64,000 nt of DNA from NCBI RefSeq assembly GCF_001447155.2, contig NZ_CP014754.1:248001-312000 (forward strand), read 5' to 3'. Origin of the DNA: Marinobacter sp. LQ44. Lineage in GTDB: Bacteria; Pseudomonadota; Gammaproteobacteria; Pseudomonadales; Oleiphilaceae. Each line of letters opens with the position of its first letter. The first letter of the stretch is position 1. Under the pieces are notes generated by a model. That model was not told the origin of the DNA. It was given only the letters and a program-made list of their open reading frames with translations, and ran no database searches. The translations under genes were made by a program, and so were the position numbers. Positions 1 to 9,556 of the stretch are shown here, one piece after another.

Positions 1-785
1 CCGAATGGCCTGAAAAGCCACTGATCGTCGCCCTGACCGGCACCGACATCTATCACCATCAGTACGAATACCCGGAACCAACCCATGCCTCTATGGCAGC
101 GGCATCGGTATTGATTGGCTTGCATGATCTTGTTGCCCAGGACATTCCTGAAACCTTCCGGCACAAGCTGCTGACCTTGCGGCAGTCCGCAGCCAAGCCT
201 GCGGTTCGCGGTGGGTCCCGGTCAGAGCCCGGGCAGTTCAATATCTGCGTTATCGGGCACTTGCGGGCTGAGAAGGATTCCCTGCGAGCTGCCTGGGCCA
301 GCCGGCTATTACCGGAGGAGTCTGCCATCATTGTGTCCTGTGCCGGAAAGCCTCACAACGATGAGTGGCGGGAACGGGCATTGAGCGAAAGCAAGGATAA
401 CCCCCGTTTCCACTGGCTGGGAGAACTGGACAAAGCACAGCTGGAAAACCTGATGGCGGTGAGCAGCCTGATGGTGATCAGTTCTGTGATGGAGGGTGGC
501 GCCAATGTAGTGTCTGAAGCCTGCAGGGCAGGGTTGCCGATTCTGGCTTCGGATATTCCGGGTAACCGTGGTCTGCTGGGTGAGCACTACCCCGGGTATT
601 ATCCGGTCAAGGATGAGGTCGCGCTGGCCCGGCTGATGCGCAAGGCCGAAACCGAACCGGAATTTCTGGCACAACTGACGGCCTGCGTGAATGAGCTGGC
701 AGAAACCTTTACCCCGGAGCGCGAACGCCAGAGCCTGGAACAGGCCGTGGCGCTGGCGCTCGCTGCGGTTAATCCCGCAGGGTAA
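1..785 (+). CDS. senB: SenB-like selenosugar synthase (glycosyltransferase), 5' end outside window
   Basis: The reading frame is open from base 3, so the gene enters from the left and about 261 residues are visible. An internal ATG at 93 is not the true start, because the upstream residues (LTGTDIYHHQYEYPEP) are typical of the family. The C-terminal half carries the GT-B donor-site region SSVMEGGANVVSEACRAG, then SDIPGNRGLLG and YPGYYPV. These match the glycosyltransferase family TIGR04348, identified as SenB, which joins selenophosphate to a UDP-sugar to make a selenosugar for selenoneine. The neighbour selD supplies selenophosphate. The 3' end overlaps selD by 17 bp in convergent orientation. 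senA would be expected upstream, outside the window. The family call is from memory of motifs. Confidence 0.8.
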   Translation, partial: EWPEKPLIVALTGTDIYHHQYEYPEPTHASMAAASVLIGLHDLVAQDIPETFRHKLLTLRQSAAKPAVRGGSRSEPGQFNICVIGHLRAEKDSLRAAWASRLLPEESAIIVSCAGKPHNDEWRERALSESKDNPRFHWLGELDKAQLENLMAVSSLMVISSVMEGGANVVSEACRAGLPILASDIPGNRGLLGEHYPGYYPVKDEVALARLMRKAETEPEFLAQLTACVNELAETFTPERERQSLEQAVALALAAVNPAG

Positions 786-3045
786 TGGGTTCTATCGGGC
801 CGTTTTCATCCTGAGCGAGTACCCGGCCGATAATCACGGTGTGGGGATAACCCAACGCCTTGAGCTCCCGGACGCAGGCTTCCGCGACATTGGCGGGCAC
901 ACTGGCTAGAAGTCCTCCCGCGGTTTGCGGATCAAAGATCAAGGGATAGCGGGGGTGGTTAACCCAATCTCCCTGGTCCCGGATACCCCGGCGCAGCCTC
1001 ACGTTCGCCGGCTGCAGTGAGCTCAGGATGCCCGCCGCCACGGTTTCTTCCGCACCGGGCAGAATGGGGATAGCGGTCAGGTCCAGCTCGGCATCGACAC
1101 CGGAAGGCCTGGTCATTTCCACCAGGTGCCCGAGCAGGCCAAACCCGGTGACATCAGTGCAGGCCCTTGCCCCGTGGCGCAGCAAGCACTCAGCCGCCGC
1201 TTTGTTGGACTGGACCATGGAGGCCAGCGCAGCGTCAATCCAGCGGCCCTTGGCTGCCAGTCGGGCATGGGCTGCAAACAGGGTTCCGGTACCAATGGGC
1301 TTGGTCAGCAGCAAGACATCTCCGGCCCGAAGGCCGCCCTTACTCATAACTTTGTCCGGATCGATCAAGCCGTTCACGGCAAACCCGAGTGCAAGCTCCT
1401 TGCCCTCGCCGGTATGGCCGCCAACCAGCGCACAGCCCGCATCGTTCAGAACTTCCACCGCACCCGACATCATCTGGAACACGGTATCTTCCACTTTTGA
1501 TTCGATACCGTACGGGACAGTCGCCACCGCCGTCGCGCTCTGGGCTTCCGCTCCCATGGCAAATACATCCCCCAGGCTGTGATTGGCGGCTACCTTTCCG
1601 AAGATGTAGGGGTCATCGATAAACGCGCGGAAAAAGTCCACCGTGTGGACCACGGCCTTGCCCGGTGGCACTTTCAACACCGCAGCATCATCCGGGGCGT
1701 GCAGGCCAATGAGGATGTCGTCGCGCTCAATCGGACGCAGCTCACCCAGTGCCCTGGACAGCACCGTGCTACCAACCTTGGCGCCACAACCGCCGCAACG
1801 CATGGCAACGGCCGATATGGCCTGGGAGGCTTCCTCGGGATTCTGGGCGGCCGAGGTGTCTGGCAGTGTTGCGCTGTCTTCCATGGCCGGCAGGTCAGTG
1901 AATTTCTTCATGAACCGGCGGTCAATCCAGTCTTTCCAGCGCCAAACCCAGGCACCCGAGAACCCGTAATTGCCTTTGGAGGCGACGGCGAACTGGTCAC
2001 CGGTGCTGATCAATGCCAACCAGGTTTTCTGGGGATTGAACGGCCTGGGTGGTTTGCCCAGGGCCATGCGCTTGAGGTTATCCGCAAGGGGTGGCCCTTG
2101 GCGCACCGCAAACACCCCGGCTTTTTCACGGGGATGGTTCACCACGTTGGCGATGTCGCCGGCAACAAAAATGTGGTCGTCGTTCGCCGTCTGCAGTGTG
2201 TCCCTGGCCCGGATAAACAGGCCGTCATCCAGCTCCAGGCCGGTGGATTCCAGCCAGGCCGGGCCACCGGCACGGGTAACCCACAGCACTTCGTCGGTTT
2301 GCAGTGTCTGGCCGGACTCGGTGGTCAAAAGCCCTGCGTCCACCTGGGAAACCGCGTCGCCCAGATGCAGCTTTACGCCCCGGCGAACCAGTTTGTCCCG
2401 GAATACGGCACGGACCTTGGCGTTATGGGTGGGCAGAATCTCGTTTGCGGCGTCGAACAGATGGAAGTGCAGTTGGTCCGGGTCTTTGCCCCGATTTGCA
2501 AGTTCATTGCGCAAGCGGAACTGCATGGCCAGGGTGAGTTCCACCCCGCCGGCACCGGCACCCACAACGGCGATGGTCATGGGGCCATCGTGGTTCTCGA
2601 TGCGTGACAGCAGCGATAACCATCGGTTATTGAACCCGGTAATGGGCTTTACAGGTACCGCATGTTCCGCCGCACCGCTTACCTCAGAAACCCGAGGAGA
2701 GGAGCCGATATTGATCGACAGGATGTCATAGGGAACATTCGGCCGGCCTTTGCAGATGACGCGTTTTGACGCTCGATCAATGCCGGACACTTCCGCTCGG
2801 TAGAAACGGGCGCCGGCATACTCTGCCAATCGGCTCAGATCAATGTGTACATCGTCATAGCTGTAATGGCCCGCTACATAGCCGGGAAGCATGCCGGAGT
2901 ATGGGGTGTGGGTATCACGGCATATGAGCGTGAGCCGAACGCCGGGGACCGGATTCATGGCGAATCGTTTGAGGACCCCGACGTGGCTGTGCCCGCCACC
3001 TACCAGGACAATGTCCCGTAATACAGGTTGATCGGGTGTTTGCAT
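769..3045 (-). CDS. selD: SelD selenide,water dikinase fused to N-terminal NDH-like FAD oxidoreductase
   Basis: 758 residues. The N-terminal ~370 residues form a pyridine-nucleotide-disulfide oxidoreductase-type flavoprotein: dinucleotide-binding motifs IVLVGGGHSH near residue 12 and VVGAGAGGVE near 160, and VAGDIANV near 300. From about residue 412 the protein is a selenophosphate synthetase: MRCGGCGAKVG with two Cys in the catalytic loop (Cys, not selenocysteine), DDAAVL, HTVDFFRAFIDDPY, ANHSLGDVFAMGA and GGHTGEGKE. It makes selenophosphate from selenide and ATP, for selenoneine and possibly tRNA or Sec use. Such fusions are known in proteobacteria; the flavin domain may deliver reduced selenium, which is inference. 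The start ATG overlaps the stop of the upstream gene by one base (TGATG), so translation is probably coupled. Confidence 0.93.
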   Translation of the reverse strand: MQTPDQPVLRDIVLVGGGHSHVGVLKRFAMNPVPGVRLTLICRDTHTPYSGMLPGYVAGHYSYDDVHIDLSRLAEYAGARFYRAEVSGIDRASKRVICKGRPNVPYDILSINIGSSPRVSEVSGAAEHAVPVKPITGFNNRWLSLLSRIENHDGPMTIAVVGAGAGGVELTLAMQFRLRNELANRGKDPDQLHFHLFDAANEILPTHNAKVRAVFRDKLVRRGVKLHLGDAVSQVDAGLLTTESGQTLQTDEVLWVTRAGGPAWLESTGLELDDGLFIRARDTLQTANDDHIFVAGDIANVVNHPREKAGVFAVRQGPPLADNLKRMALGKPPRPFNPQKTWLALISTGDQFAVASKGNYGFSGAWVWRWKDWIDRRFMKKFTDLPAMEDSATLPDTSAAQNPEEASQAISAVAMRCGGCGAKVGSTVLSRALGELRPIERDDILIGLHAPDDAAVLKVPPGKAVVHTVDFFRAFIDDPYIFGKVAANHSLGDVFAMGAEAQSATAVATVPYGIESKVEDTVFQMMSGAVEVLNDAGCALVGGHTGEGKELALGFAVNGLIDPDKVMSKGGLRAGDVLLLTKPIGTGTLFAAHARLAAKGRWIDAALASMVQSNKAAAECLLRHGARACTDVTGFGLLGHLVEMTRPSGVDAELDLTAIPILPGAEETVAAGILSSLQPANVRLRRGIRDQGDWVNHPRYPLIFDPQTAGGLLASVPANVAEACVRELKALGYPHTVIIGRVLAQDENGPIEPITLRD

Positions 3046-3710
3046 CAGATGACTTTCTTGGCTTCAGCAGACAGCTCATTGAAACCCTTGATGCTCTTGA
3101 AGGCTTCGAGTTTCTGTTTATCGGCATCGCTCGGGTTGGCGATTTGGTCAATGGACGTAATGCCGGCCTCTTTCATCTTCTTGGCCGTAGCCGGGCCAAT
3201 TCCCTTTATGCGGGTCAGGTCAGACTTGTCTGCCGGCTTAGCGGCTTTGGCGGCCACCGTTTTCTTTGCCACTGGCTTTTTGGCGGCGGCAGGCTTGGCC
3301 TTGCTGGCGGTCGGTTTTTTCGCAGCCGGTTTCTTGGCCGCAGGCTTCGCAGTGGTTGCCTTTTTAGCGGCAGCCGTGGCTTTCTTGGCGGTGGTATCTG
3401 CGGCTTTCTTGACGTCTTTGCCAGATTCCTTGGCAGCAATACCCAGCTTATCCAGCAATGAGCTCTGCAGTTCGTGGAATTCGTTCATCCGGCGTTCGAA
3501 CTCTTCATTGAAGCGCTTTACCTCACGCTCACGGAGTTCGTCCATTTCCTTGAGCAGTTTACGAACCGGGTCCTGTACCTGGTGCTGCAGATGATCGAAC
3601 TGTTTCAGGGCATCATTAATAAGGGTTTCAATCTGAGCCGTGGTTTTCTCGAACTCTTTGTTCACTTTTTTGACAATCTTATCAACACTGGGTTTGGCTT
3701 TCTTTGCCAT
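3045..3710 (-). CDS. Phasin-like coiled protein with Ala/Lys/Pro-rich linker and helix-hairpin-helix tail
   Basis: 221 residues in three parts. Residues 1-85 are a charged, probably coiled-coil region resembling polyhydroxyalkanoate granule-associated proteins. Residues ~90-160 are a low-complexity linker of repeated AAKKPAAKKP-type units, like histone H1 or AlgP tails. The C-terminal ~55 residues contain LTRIKGIGPATAKKMKEAGI, a helix-hairpin-helix DNA-binding-type fold of the DUF4332 kind. The likely role is granule or nucleoid association; the substrate cannot be told from sequence. It is the first gene of a two-gene unit with selD (1-bp overlap). A strong AAGGAGACG lies 3-11 bases before the ATG. 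Confidence 0.7.
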   Translation of the reverse strand: MAKKAKPSVDKIVKKVNKEFEKTTAQIETLINDALKQFDHLQHQVQDPVRKLLKEMDELREREVKRFNEEFERRMNEFHELQSSLLDKLGIAAKESGKDVKKAADTTAKKATAAAKKATTAKPAAKKPAAKKPTASKAKPAAAKKPVAKKTVAAKAAKPADKSDLTRIKGIGPATAKKMKEAGITSIDQIANPSDADKQKLEAFKSIKGFNELSAEAKKVI

Positions 3711-3753
3711 AGGGCGTCTCCTTACAGAGGGGGATAGAAGGGTGGAGCGGTTA

Positions 3754-4152
3754 TCAGGCCAATTGCCTCATTCCGTTAGTCGTATTCGAGCTTCGTCTGG
3801 ATTTGAGGCTTTGCTTCTTCAGAAGTACTTCACGAATACGGCGTAGCTTGTCCGAAAGAGGGGAGTTATCTCCGGATTCAAGTTGAAAGAAATCAATAGA
3901 GTAGAAGAAATTGCTACAGTGCTTTCTCTTTTCGGTAACGAGTCCGGTAACCCCCTCTGCACGGATTTCTTCAAACGGCATGTCCATGATGAGGTCGAGC
4001 GTAATGGTATCGCCGGGGTTGAACAGCTTGTCGGTTTTCATCACGCAACCATAGCTGTCGAGCTCATAGAGGCGAGCTTCCACGGTTTCTTTGCGAAACA
4101 GGCCGCGGCGCACGCGGAAACGGGCAACAAGATCCGGTAGTTCTTCGTTCAT
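3754..4152 (-). CDS. PilZ-domain-like protein
   Basis: 132 residues. An N-terminal cluster RFRVRRGLFR resembles the RxxxR c-di-GMP-binding motif. It is followed by a beta-rich stretch (LYELDSYGCVM, then FNPGDTITLDLIMDMP) with the usual PilZ barrel rhythm. The second motif (D/NxSxxG) is degenerate, so nucleotide binding is uncertain. The last ~35 residues are basic and Ser-rich. No signal peptide or membrane segment is seen, so it is probably cytosolic. It stands alone between the phasin-like gene and the nitrilase gene. Confidence 0.55.
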   Translation of the reverse strand: MNEELPDLVARFRVRRGLFRKETVEARLYELDSYGCVMKTDKLFNPGDTITLDLIMDMPFEEIRAEGVTGLVTEKRKHCSNFFYSIDFFQLESGDNSPLSDKLRRIREVLLKKQSLKSRRSSNTTNGMRQLA

Positions 4153-4280
4153 GAAATGCTTTCTCTGCCTCTGAGATCAGCCAGATTAGTTGAGCATAAA
4201 TTAAACAATAGACGGGCTATTTAATTTTGGCAATGCCATCAGCTGTCTACCGTAACCCTTTCATGGAATAGTTCAACATC

Positions 4281-4300
4281 CGCCCCCCCGCAAAGGGGGC
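4281..4300 (-). terminator. Possible terminator hairpin after the GNAT-nitrilase gene
   Basis: On the minus strand GCCCCC and GGGGGC flank a short loop just past the stop of the 4313-5833 gene. There is no clear T-run afterwards, so termination is only suggested. Confidence 0.3.
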
Positions 4301-4312
4301 CAGATGCGGTCG

Positions 4313-5833
4313 TTATCTGGTTTTCAATTCGTACAGATCAACACGACGATCTTTCAGGTTGGTGACTGAGCCTTCGTTACGCACCAATTTGAGTTTCTCC
4401 AGGTCCATATCCGAGAACATGATCATCTCGGTGTTCGGCGTGGTCTCCGCCATCACCGCATCGTGCGGGAATGCGAAGTCAGACGGTGAGAATACGGAGG
4501 ATTGCGCGTATTGGACGTCCAGGTTCTCCACCTTGGGCAGGTTGCCAACACTGCCGGTGATCACCACATAACATTCGTTTTCGATGGCGCGGGCCTGGGC
4601 ACAATGGCGAACCCGCAAGTAGCCGTTTTTGGTGTCGGTCCAGAAGGGTACACAGATGATGTCGACATCCTGGCTTGCGGCGACGCGCCCGAGCTCCGGA
4701 AATTCGATGTCGTAGCAGATCATAATGGCAACCCGGCCGGCATCTGTATCGAATACCTGGAACTTGTCACCGCCTTCAATAACCCAGTCGCGGCGTTCAT
4801 GGGGCGTGATGTGGATCTTGCGTTGCTCATCCACGCGGCCATCCCGGTGGCACAGGTACGACACGTTATAAACCCGGTCGTTCTCGATCAGCGGCATGGA
4901 GCCGGTGATAATGTTGATGTTGTAACTGACCGCCATTTCCGACATTTCATTACGGAACTGCTCGGTAAACCCGGCAAGAAAACGAATGGCGCGGGTCTGG
5001 TCCATCTGGTCGGTCAGGCCCATCAGGGGAGCGTTGAAGAATTCCGGGAAGAGGGCAAAGTCACTTTTGTAATCAGACAACGCATCCACGAAATACTCTA
5101 CCTGCTTGAGTACTTCCTCCACCGAAGTGAACTCCCGCATCTGCCATTGTACGGCGCCCAGGCGAACCTGGGTTTTCTTCACGTTCAGCACCGAAGACGG
5201 CGGGGTGTACAGGATGTTGCGCCATTCCAGCAGGGTGGCATAACCGAGTGACTTTTCGTCCTCCGGAAGATACTTGTGCATCAGCCGGGTTACCTGGAAG
5301 TCGTTAGACAACTGGAAGGTGAGAATCGGATCGTAGATCTCTTTGCGGTCGACACGATGGATGTACTCTTCCGGCGTGTACTGGTCGGCATACTTGAAGT
5401 AGTTGGGAATACGCCCGCCGGCCAGAATCGCTCGCAGATTCATGGAGCGGCAAAGTTCCTTTCGGGCCTCGTAGAGCCGCCGGCCCAGCCGGTAGCCCCG
5501 ATACTCAGGATGGATAAACACATCCAGGCCATAGAGCGAATCGCCGTTGGCGTTGTGCCAGATCTTCTCGTTGCGCAGGATCAGGTCGTCATAGGCGTGG
5601 GGGTTACTGAAGCGTTCGTACTTCACGCAGACGGTCAGAGCCACGGCTACCAGATGGCCGCTGTCTTCAATGCAGATCTGGCCATCCGGAAACTGCTCAA
5701 CCAGCGCCTTGATGGTTTCCTTTGGCCATGCACCACCGATATCGTCGTAAACCTCGTCCATCAGCTCCTGGAGCTGGCTGTAGTCTTCAAGCGTCAGGTT
5801 CCGCAGATTCAGGTGGAGCTCTTCATGGGCCAT
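4313..5833 (-). CDS. Bifunctional GNAT acetyltransferase / carbon-nitrogen hydrolase
   Basis: 506 residues. The N-terminal ~200 residues form a GNAT acetyltransferase (GLDVFIHPEYRGYRLGRRLY is the acetyl-CoA-binding region). The C-terminal ~270 residues form a nitrilase-superfamily amidase with the Glu-Lys-Cys triad: Glu in FPEFFNAP (~264), Lys in RKIHITPHER (~338) and Cys in IMICYDIEFPELG (~372). This fused architecture is a recognised bacterial family whose physiological substrate is not firmly known. It is cytosolic, with no signal peptide. A GGAGACAC ribosome-binding site precedes the ATG. It is transcribed alone, divergent from the chemotaxis receptor. Confidence 0.88.
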   Translation of the reverse strand: MAHEELHLNLRNLTLEDYSQLQELMDEVYDDIGGAWPKETIKALVEQFPDGQICIEDSGHLVAVALTVCVKYERFSNPHAYDDLILRNEKIWHNANGDSLYGLDVFIHPEYRGYRLGRRLYEARKELCRSMNLRAILAGGRIPNYFKYADQYTPEEYIHRVDRKEIYDPILTFQLSNDFQVTRLMHKYLPEDEKSLGYATLLEWRNILYTPPSSVLNVKKTQVRLGAVQWQMREFTSVEEVLKQVEYFVDALSDYKSDFALFPEFFNAPLMGLTDQMDQTRAIRFLAGFTEQFRNEMSEMAVSYNINIITGSMPLIENDRVYNVSYLCHRDGRVDEQRKIHITPHERRDWVIEGGDKFQVFDTDAGRVAIMICYDIEFPELGRVAASQDVDIICVPFWTDTKNGYLRVRHCAQARAIENECYVVITGSVGNLPKVENLDVQYAQSSVFSPSDFAFPHDAVMAETTPNTEMIMFSDMDLEKLKLVRNEGSVTNLKDRRVDLYELKTR

Positions 5834-5994
5834 TGGGTGTGTCTCCTTAGGTTTGGCAGCATTTCACGCCTGTTTGTCCATTCTATCAAAGAGTTCTAAA
5901 GACTTCGCTCAAATTGCCGTTAGTCAATTAATTCACATCTATAATGGATGAGAAGCTGATCGAAACAACCTCAGTCTTATCGGAGGGACTCCCC

Positions 5995-7881
5995 TTGCAA
6001 TTCTCATTTTCCCAGAAACTGCTCGTTGCCGTGGGCGCTCTCATCATAATGTTGATGGCTGCGTTGACTGTAGTAACGGATATCAGGCTTAGATCAACAA
6101 CGGATCGTTATGTCGAGGCCCTGATGGCCGACGCGGTGGAGCAGAGTACGTCCAGTATTTCCGATTGGCTCAACACTCGCCTGGATATGGCTGAGGCAAC
6201 AGCCAGCGCCCTTGAGGGCATACGCACCGACAATATGGCCCGTACCCTGATGGAAGCAATGACGCGCGGCGGCAATATAATGGATGTCTATGCCGGCACT
6301 GAGGACGGACGGATGCTGATGCGAAGTCCAGAGGTGGAAGCGACATTGCCACCTGACTACGACCCACGCACCCGGCCCTGGTACCAGGGCGCCCAGCGGT
6401 TAGGGCGTTCATCATTCACTGAGCCCTACCAGGATGCCAGCACTGGCGCGACCATTATCTCCGCCATGGCCCCAATCAAGTCCGGTTTGTATAAAGGAGC
6501 TGCCGGCATGGATATCGGGCTTGGCACGATTGACCGCATGCTGTCGACCATTACGCTGGCCGATACCGGGTTCGCTGCACTGGTAAACGAGAAGGGTACT
6601 GTGCTCTTTTACCCGGACTCAGAGGTGGTCGGAAACTCCATTTCGGATGTTATCGGTCAGCGGCCCGCTTTTGATGGCAGCCAGCATCAGTTTGAGATGG
6701 ACGGTGCCCGCTGGAGTGTCAGTTTTCATCCGATAGCCGATGCCCGGGCTGTGGAGTGGTACCTGGTAACGTTTGTGAACGAGGACCTGATCAACGCTCC
6801 GATTGTTGAGGCCCGGGTAGGCGGCCTGGTCATTGCCGCTGTGGGTTTGATTGTTGCCCTGGTGGCGCTGTATTTCGGAATACGAGTGCTGATGGTGCCG
6901 GTGCGTCGCCTGAACAGCGCCATGTCCAGTATTGCTTCGGGTGACGCAGATCTTACCCGGCGGCTGGACGATTCCGGCTCGGACGAGTTTGGCGCACTGG
7001 CGCAAAGCTTTAACCGATTTGTAGAGAATATTCAGCAGGTTGTCCGCGAAGTTAAAGAGGGTAGTGATGACCTCGATGAGAATGTAACCGCCCTGCGCAA
7101 AACCTCCAGTACCAGCCGTTCGAGTGTTGAGAGCCAGCAGAGCGAGATCGACATGATTGCGACGGCCATCAACGAAATGTCTGCTGCTGCCGGGGAGATT
7201 GCCCAGAACGCACAGCAAACAGCGGAGGCGGCTGAGAATGCCGATCAGGAGAGTCGCGAGTCGTTGCTGACGGTGACGGCGTCGCGGGATGCGGTGCAGA
7301 AACTTTCCAATGAGGTTAACGCAGCAGCTGAAGTCATCGACACTCTGGGTAAGGATGTGTCGTCCATCACCACGGTGCTGGAGGTTATTCAGGGCATAGC
7401 AGAACAGACCAACCTGCTGGCACTGAACGCCGCAATCGAAGCCGCAAGGGCAGGGGAAGCAGGGCGTGGCTTTGCGGTGGTGGCAGACGAAGTACGCAAC
7501 CTGGCCCAGAGAACCCAATCTTCCACTGAGGAAATCAATAACATGATCGAGCGTCTGCAGAAAGGCGCCGGCGATGCGGTGGAAGTGATGAAGGCGTCAA
7601 CGGCAGTGTCTAATGTCAGTATGGAAAAAGCCCAGGACGCCATGGAATCCCTTAACCGGATTGCCGAGGCCATCACCGCCATCAGCCAGATGACGTCTCA
7701 GATTGCCACAGCATCTGAGGAGCAAACCTCGGTTACCGAAGAGCTGAATGCCTCCATCACCCGGATTGCGGACCAGGGCCAGGAAGCAGCCAAAGCCGCC
7801 AGTGAAAACGATGTGTACAGCGGGCACATTGAAACCATTGGCAGAACACTGAATGAAAAAGTGACCCGCTTCCGCGTATAG
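5995..7881 (+). CDS. Methyl-accepting chemotaxis protein with dCache sensor
   Basis: About 628 residues from a TTG at 5995. That codon has GGAGGG at 5982-5987 with 7-nt spacing, whereas the ATG at 5944 has no ribosome-binding site. Order: transmembrane helix ([19 protein letters not shown]), periplasmic dCache-type sensor with the typical [12 protein letters not shown], second transmembrane helix ([20 protein letters not shown]), HAMP, then the cytoplasmic signalling hairpin with [20 protein letters not shown]. It binds an unknown small ligand and signals through CheA/CheW. There is no CheR/CheB-binding pentapeptide at the C-terminus (ends KVTRFRV). It stands alone. Confidence 0.92.
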   Translation: MQFSFSQKLLVAVGALIIMLMAALTVVTDIRLRSTTDRYVEALMADAVEQSTSSISDWLNTRLDMAEATASALEGIRTDNMARTLMEAMTRGGNIMDVYAGTEDGRMLMRSPEVEATLPPDYDPRTRPWYQGAQRLGRSSFTEPYQDASTGATIISAMAPIKSGLYKGAAGMDIGLGTIDRMLSTITLADTGFAALVNEKGTVLFYPDSEVVGNSISDVIGQRPAFDGSQHQFEMDGARWSVSFHPIADARAVEWYLVTFVNEDLINAPIVEARVGGLVIAAVGLIVALVALYFGIRVLMVPVRRLNSAMSSIASGDADLTRRLDDSGSDEFGALAQSFNRFVENIQQVVREVKEGSDDLDENVTALRKTSSTSRSSVESQQSEIDMIATAINEMSAAAGEIAQNAQQTAEAAENADQESRESLLTVTASRDAVQKLSNEVNAAAEVIDTLGKDVSSITTVLEVIQGIAEQTNLLALNAAIEAARAGEAGRGFAVVADEVRNLAQRTQSSTEEINNMIERLQKGAGDAVEVMKASTAVSNVSMEKAQDAMESLNRIAEAITAISQMTSQIATASEEQTSVTEELNASITRIADQGQEAAKAASENDVYSGHIETIGRTLNEKVTRFRV

Positions 7882-7919
7882 CGGAGGCTGGCCATGGACG
7901 GCCAGCGGGTCATAACCTT

Positions 7920-8852
7920 TCAATCAGGTGAGGCAATCTGGCTCAGATAATCGAGCCGGCGACGCAGGTTTTCCAAAGTGTGCCGCCCCACATACATGGA
8001 TTCCTCGCTTAGGTACGGGTTGTCCAGAATGATCACCGTGCGCTTCTCCAGCCCGAGCTCTGTGACTGCGCGACCAAACCAGCGCTTCAGGTAAACTGCA
8101 AAACTGCCATCTTTGATCGCGCGTTCTATTCCTAGCTGTAACCGATGGGCGGCCTCCTGGTCATTGGGCGCCACAAAGAGATAGGAAGGCATGTGGTAGG
8201 CGAACAGAATATTGGGCTCGATGACCAGATCGTCTGCCCGATTGTGTTCAACATCAAACAGCACTTCTCCGATGCCACGGGCAAAGCACTCAAAACGTTC
8301 GTTACGCAGCATGCCAAACAGGATTTCATAGCGGGTGTGGGTAACCACCTGAAGGCCGTTGGCTTCAAGAATGGGTGTGTCTGGCCAGTGAGAGCCCTGG
8401 CCAATGCGGATTTTCCTGGAAATCAGGTCATCAATGTTCTGGACGCCTTCGAACTGGGGCAGGTGCTTTGGCAACACCAGACACACCCGAAAGCCCAGCA
8501 AGCCGCCGTCTACCGGCAAAGGAATAGGATTGAGAAACTCCTCCCGTTCAGCGGTGGTCGCAACATTGGCAATATCCACCAGCCGGTGATTATTGTTGGC
8601 CAACTCTCGCAGTACCCGGCCCTGGCTCAGTTCCTCACTGCGAACGAGCTTGAAGTCGCCGTATTCTGAGGTTTTGGCCAGGGCCAGTTCCACCAGTGAT
8701 CGAATGGCTGGGTTGTCGTAATTCCGGTACCACAGAATGAAGGTGCGTTCGTCTTCCGATTCGACTGACATGGCTGGCGCGGGCAAAGACAAACATAGGG
8801 CCAGAACAAACCCCGGCAGATAACGATGAATGAGACGAATTCGTGCAACCAA
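7920..8852 (-). CDS. Periplasmic solute-binding protein (SBP family 3-like)
   Basis: 310 residues with a signal peptide (GFVLALCLSLPAPAMS). The body resembles family 3 extracellular solute-binding proteins (ABC amino-acid type, also used by sensors): ISRKIRIGQGSHWPDTPIL, FARGIGEVLFDVEH and a late GIERAIKDGSFAVYLKRWFG. No permease or ATPase gene adjoins it, so it may serve a distant transporter, or feed the neighbouring receptor, which converges on it 38 bp away. The ligand is unknown. Confidence 0.7.
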   Translation of the reverse strand: MVARIRLIHRYLPGFVLALCLSLPAPAMSVESEDERTFILWYRNYDNPAIRSLVELALAKTSEYGDFKLVRSEELSQGRVLRELANNNHRLVDIANVATTAEREEFLNPIPLPVDGGLLGFRVCLVLPKHLPQFEGVQNIDDLISRKIRIGQGSHWPDTPILEANGLQVVTHTRYEILFGMLRNERFECFARGIGEVLFDVEHNRADDLVIEPNILFAYHMPSYLFVAPNDQEAAHRLQLGIERAIKDGSFAVYLKRWFGRAVTELGLEKRTVIILDNPYLSEESMYVGRHTLENLRRRLDYLSQIASPD

Positions 8853-9001
8853 TGCCTTGTTCCTTAAGTGGCGCGCCCTCTAACTGTAGAACAGAATCTG
8901 GTAATTAAACCGGACAACTTTCAAAAATACTGTAAAAGATTCTTGAAGCACGTGCGTTCGGCTGCAATTATCCCGAAAACACATTCTCTGGAGCCCTAAA
9001 T

Positions 9002-9556
9002 ATGGCACTTATTGATACTCTTATCGGCACCGCCGGCCAGTGGGTAACCGCGAGCGACCCGAAAGCCACGCTTCTGCAGCCCGTTGAATGGCTGAAGAAA
9101 ACCGGCAGCTATGCCACGGTTAACCGGCTGATTGGACTGGCCATTCCCTTCGCGCCGCGAAACGGCTTCAGTGTCGAAGAGATGCGCCCGGGGTATGTTC
9201 GGGCAAAAATAAAGCTCAAGGGCAACAAGAACCATTTTGGCAGCCTGTACGCGGGTGCCTATTTCCTGGTGGCGGAGATTCCCGGTGGTGTGCTGTCGCT
9301 GTTTGACCTGGGGCCGGCCTACACGCCCATCCTCAAGGAAATGACCTTGCAGTTCCTGCAGCCGGCCAATTCGGATGTCACGGTGGAGTTCTCACTGGCG
9401 CCAGAAGAGGTTACCGCCATTCTGGCGGATGCCGATGCCACCGGCCGGGCCAAGTTCACCCTGGAAGGCAAGCTGAAAGACAAAGAGGGCAACCACGTGG
9501 CCACCTCGCTGGCCCATTACCGGGTGCGCAAGAAGGGTTTCAAGCCTCAGGACTGA
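9002..9556 (+). CDS. DUF4442 hotdog-fold (thioesterase-like) protein
   Basis: 184 residues. The centre carries the hotdog-fold signature of the DUF4442/PaaI-like group: [20 protein letters not shown], then [20 protein letters not shown]. Such proteins usually hydrolyse or bind acyl-CoA, but the substrate here cannot be predicted. Upstream TCTGGAGCCC gives a ribosome-binding site. The last 10 bp overlap the 3' end of recQ on the opposite strand. Confidence 0.75.
   Translation: MALIDTLIGTAGQWVTASDPKATLLQPVEWLKKTGSYATVNRLIGLAIPFAPRNGFSVEEMRPGYVRAKIKLKGNKNHFGSLYAGAYFLVAEIPGGVLSLFDLGPAYTPILKEMTLQFLQPANSDVTVEFSLAPEEVTAILADADATGRAKFTLEGKLKDKEGNHVATSLAHYRVRKKGFKPQD

Noticed and set aside
1782..1803. 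Selenocysteine in SelD
   Set aside because: Both catalytic-loop residues are ordinary Cys codons and the frame has no internal TGA.
1579..2607. 342-codon plus-strand ORF opposite selD
   Set aside because: It lies wholly inside selD on the other strand, and its translation has no family features; the minus-strand protein is unmistakable.
3241..3430. Repetitive Ala/Lys codons as a DNA repeat or CRISPR-like array
   Set aside because: The repetition follows the coding of the AAKK linker, with no regular spacer structure.
6619..7518. 299-codon minus-strand ORF inside the chemotaxis receptor
   Set aside because: Antisense shadow of a clearly conserved gene; low-complexity Cys/His-rich text without motifs.
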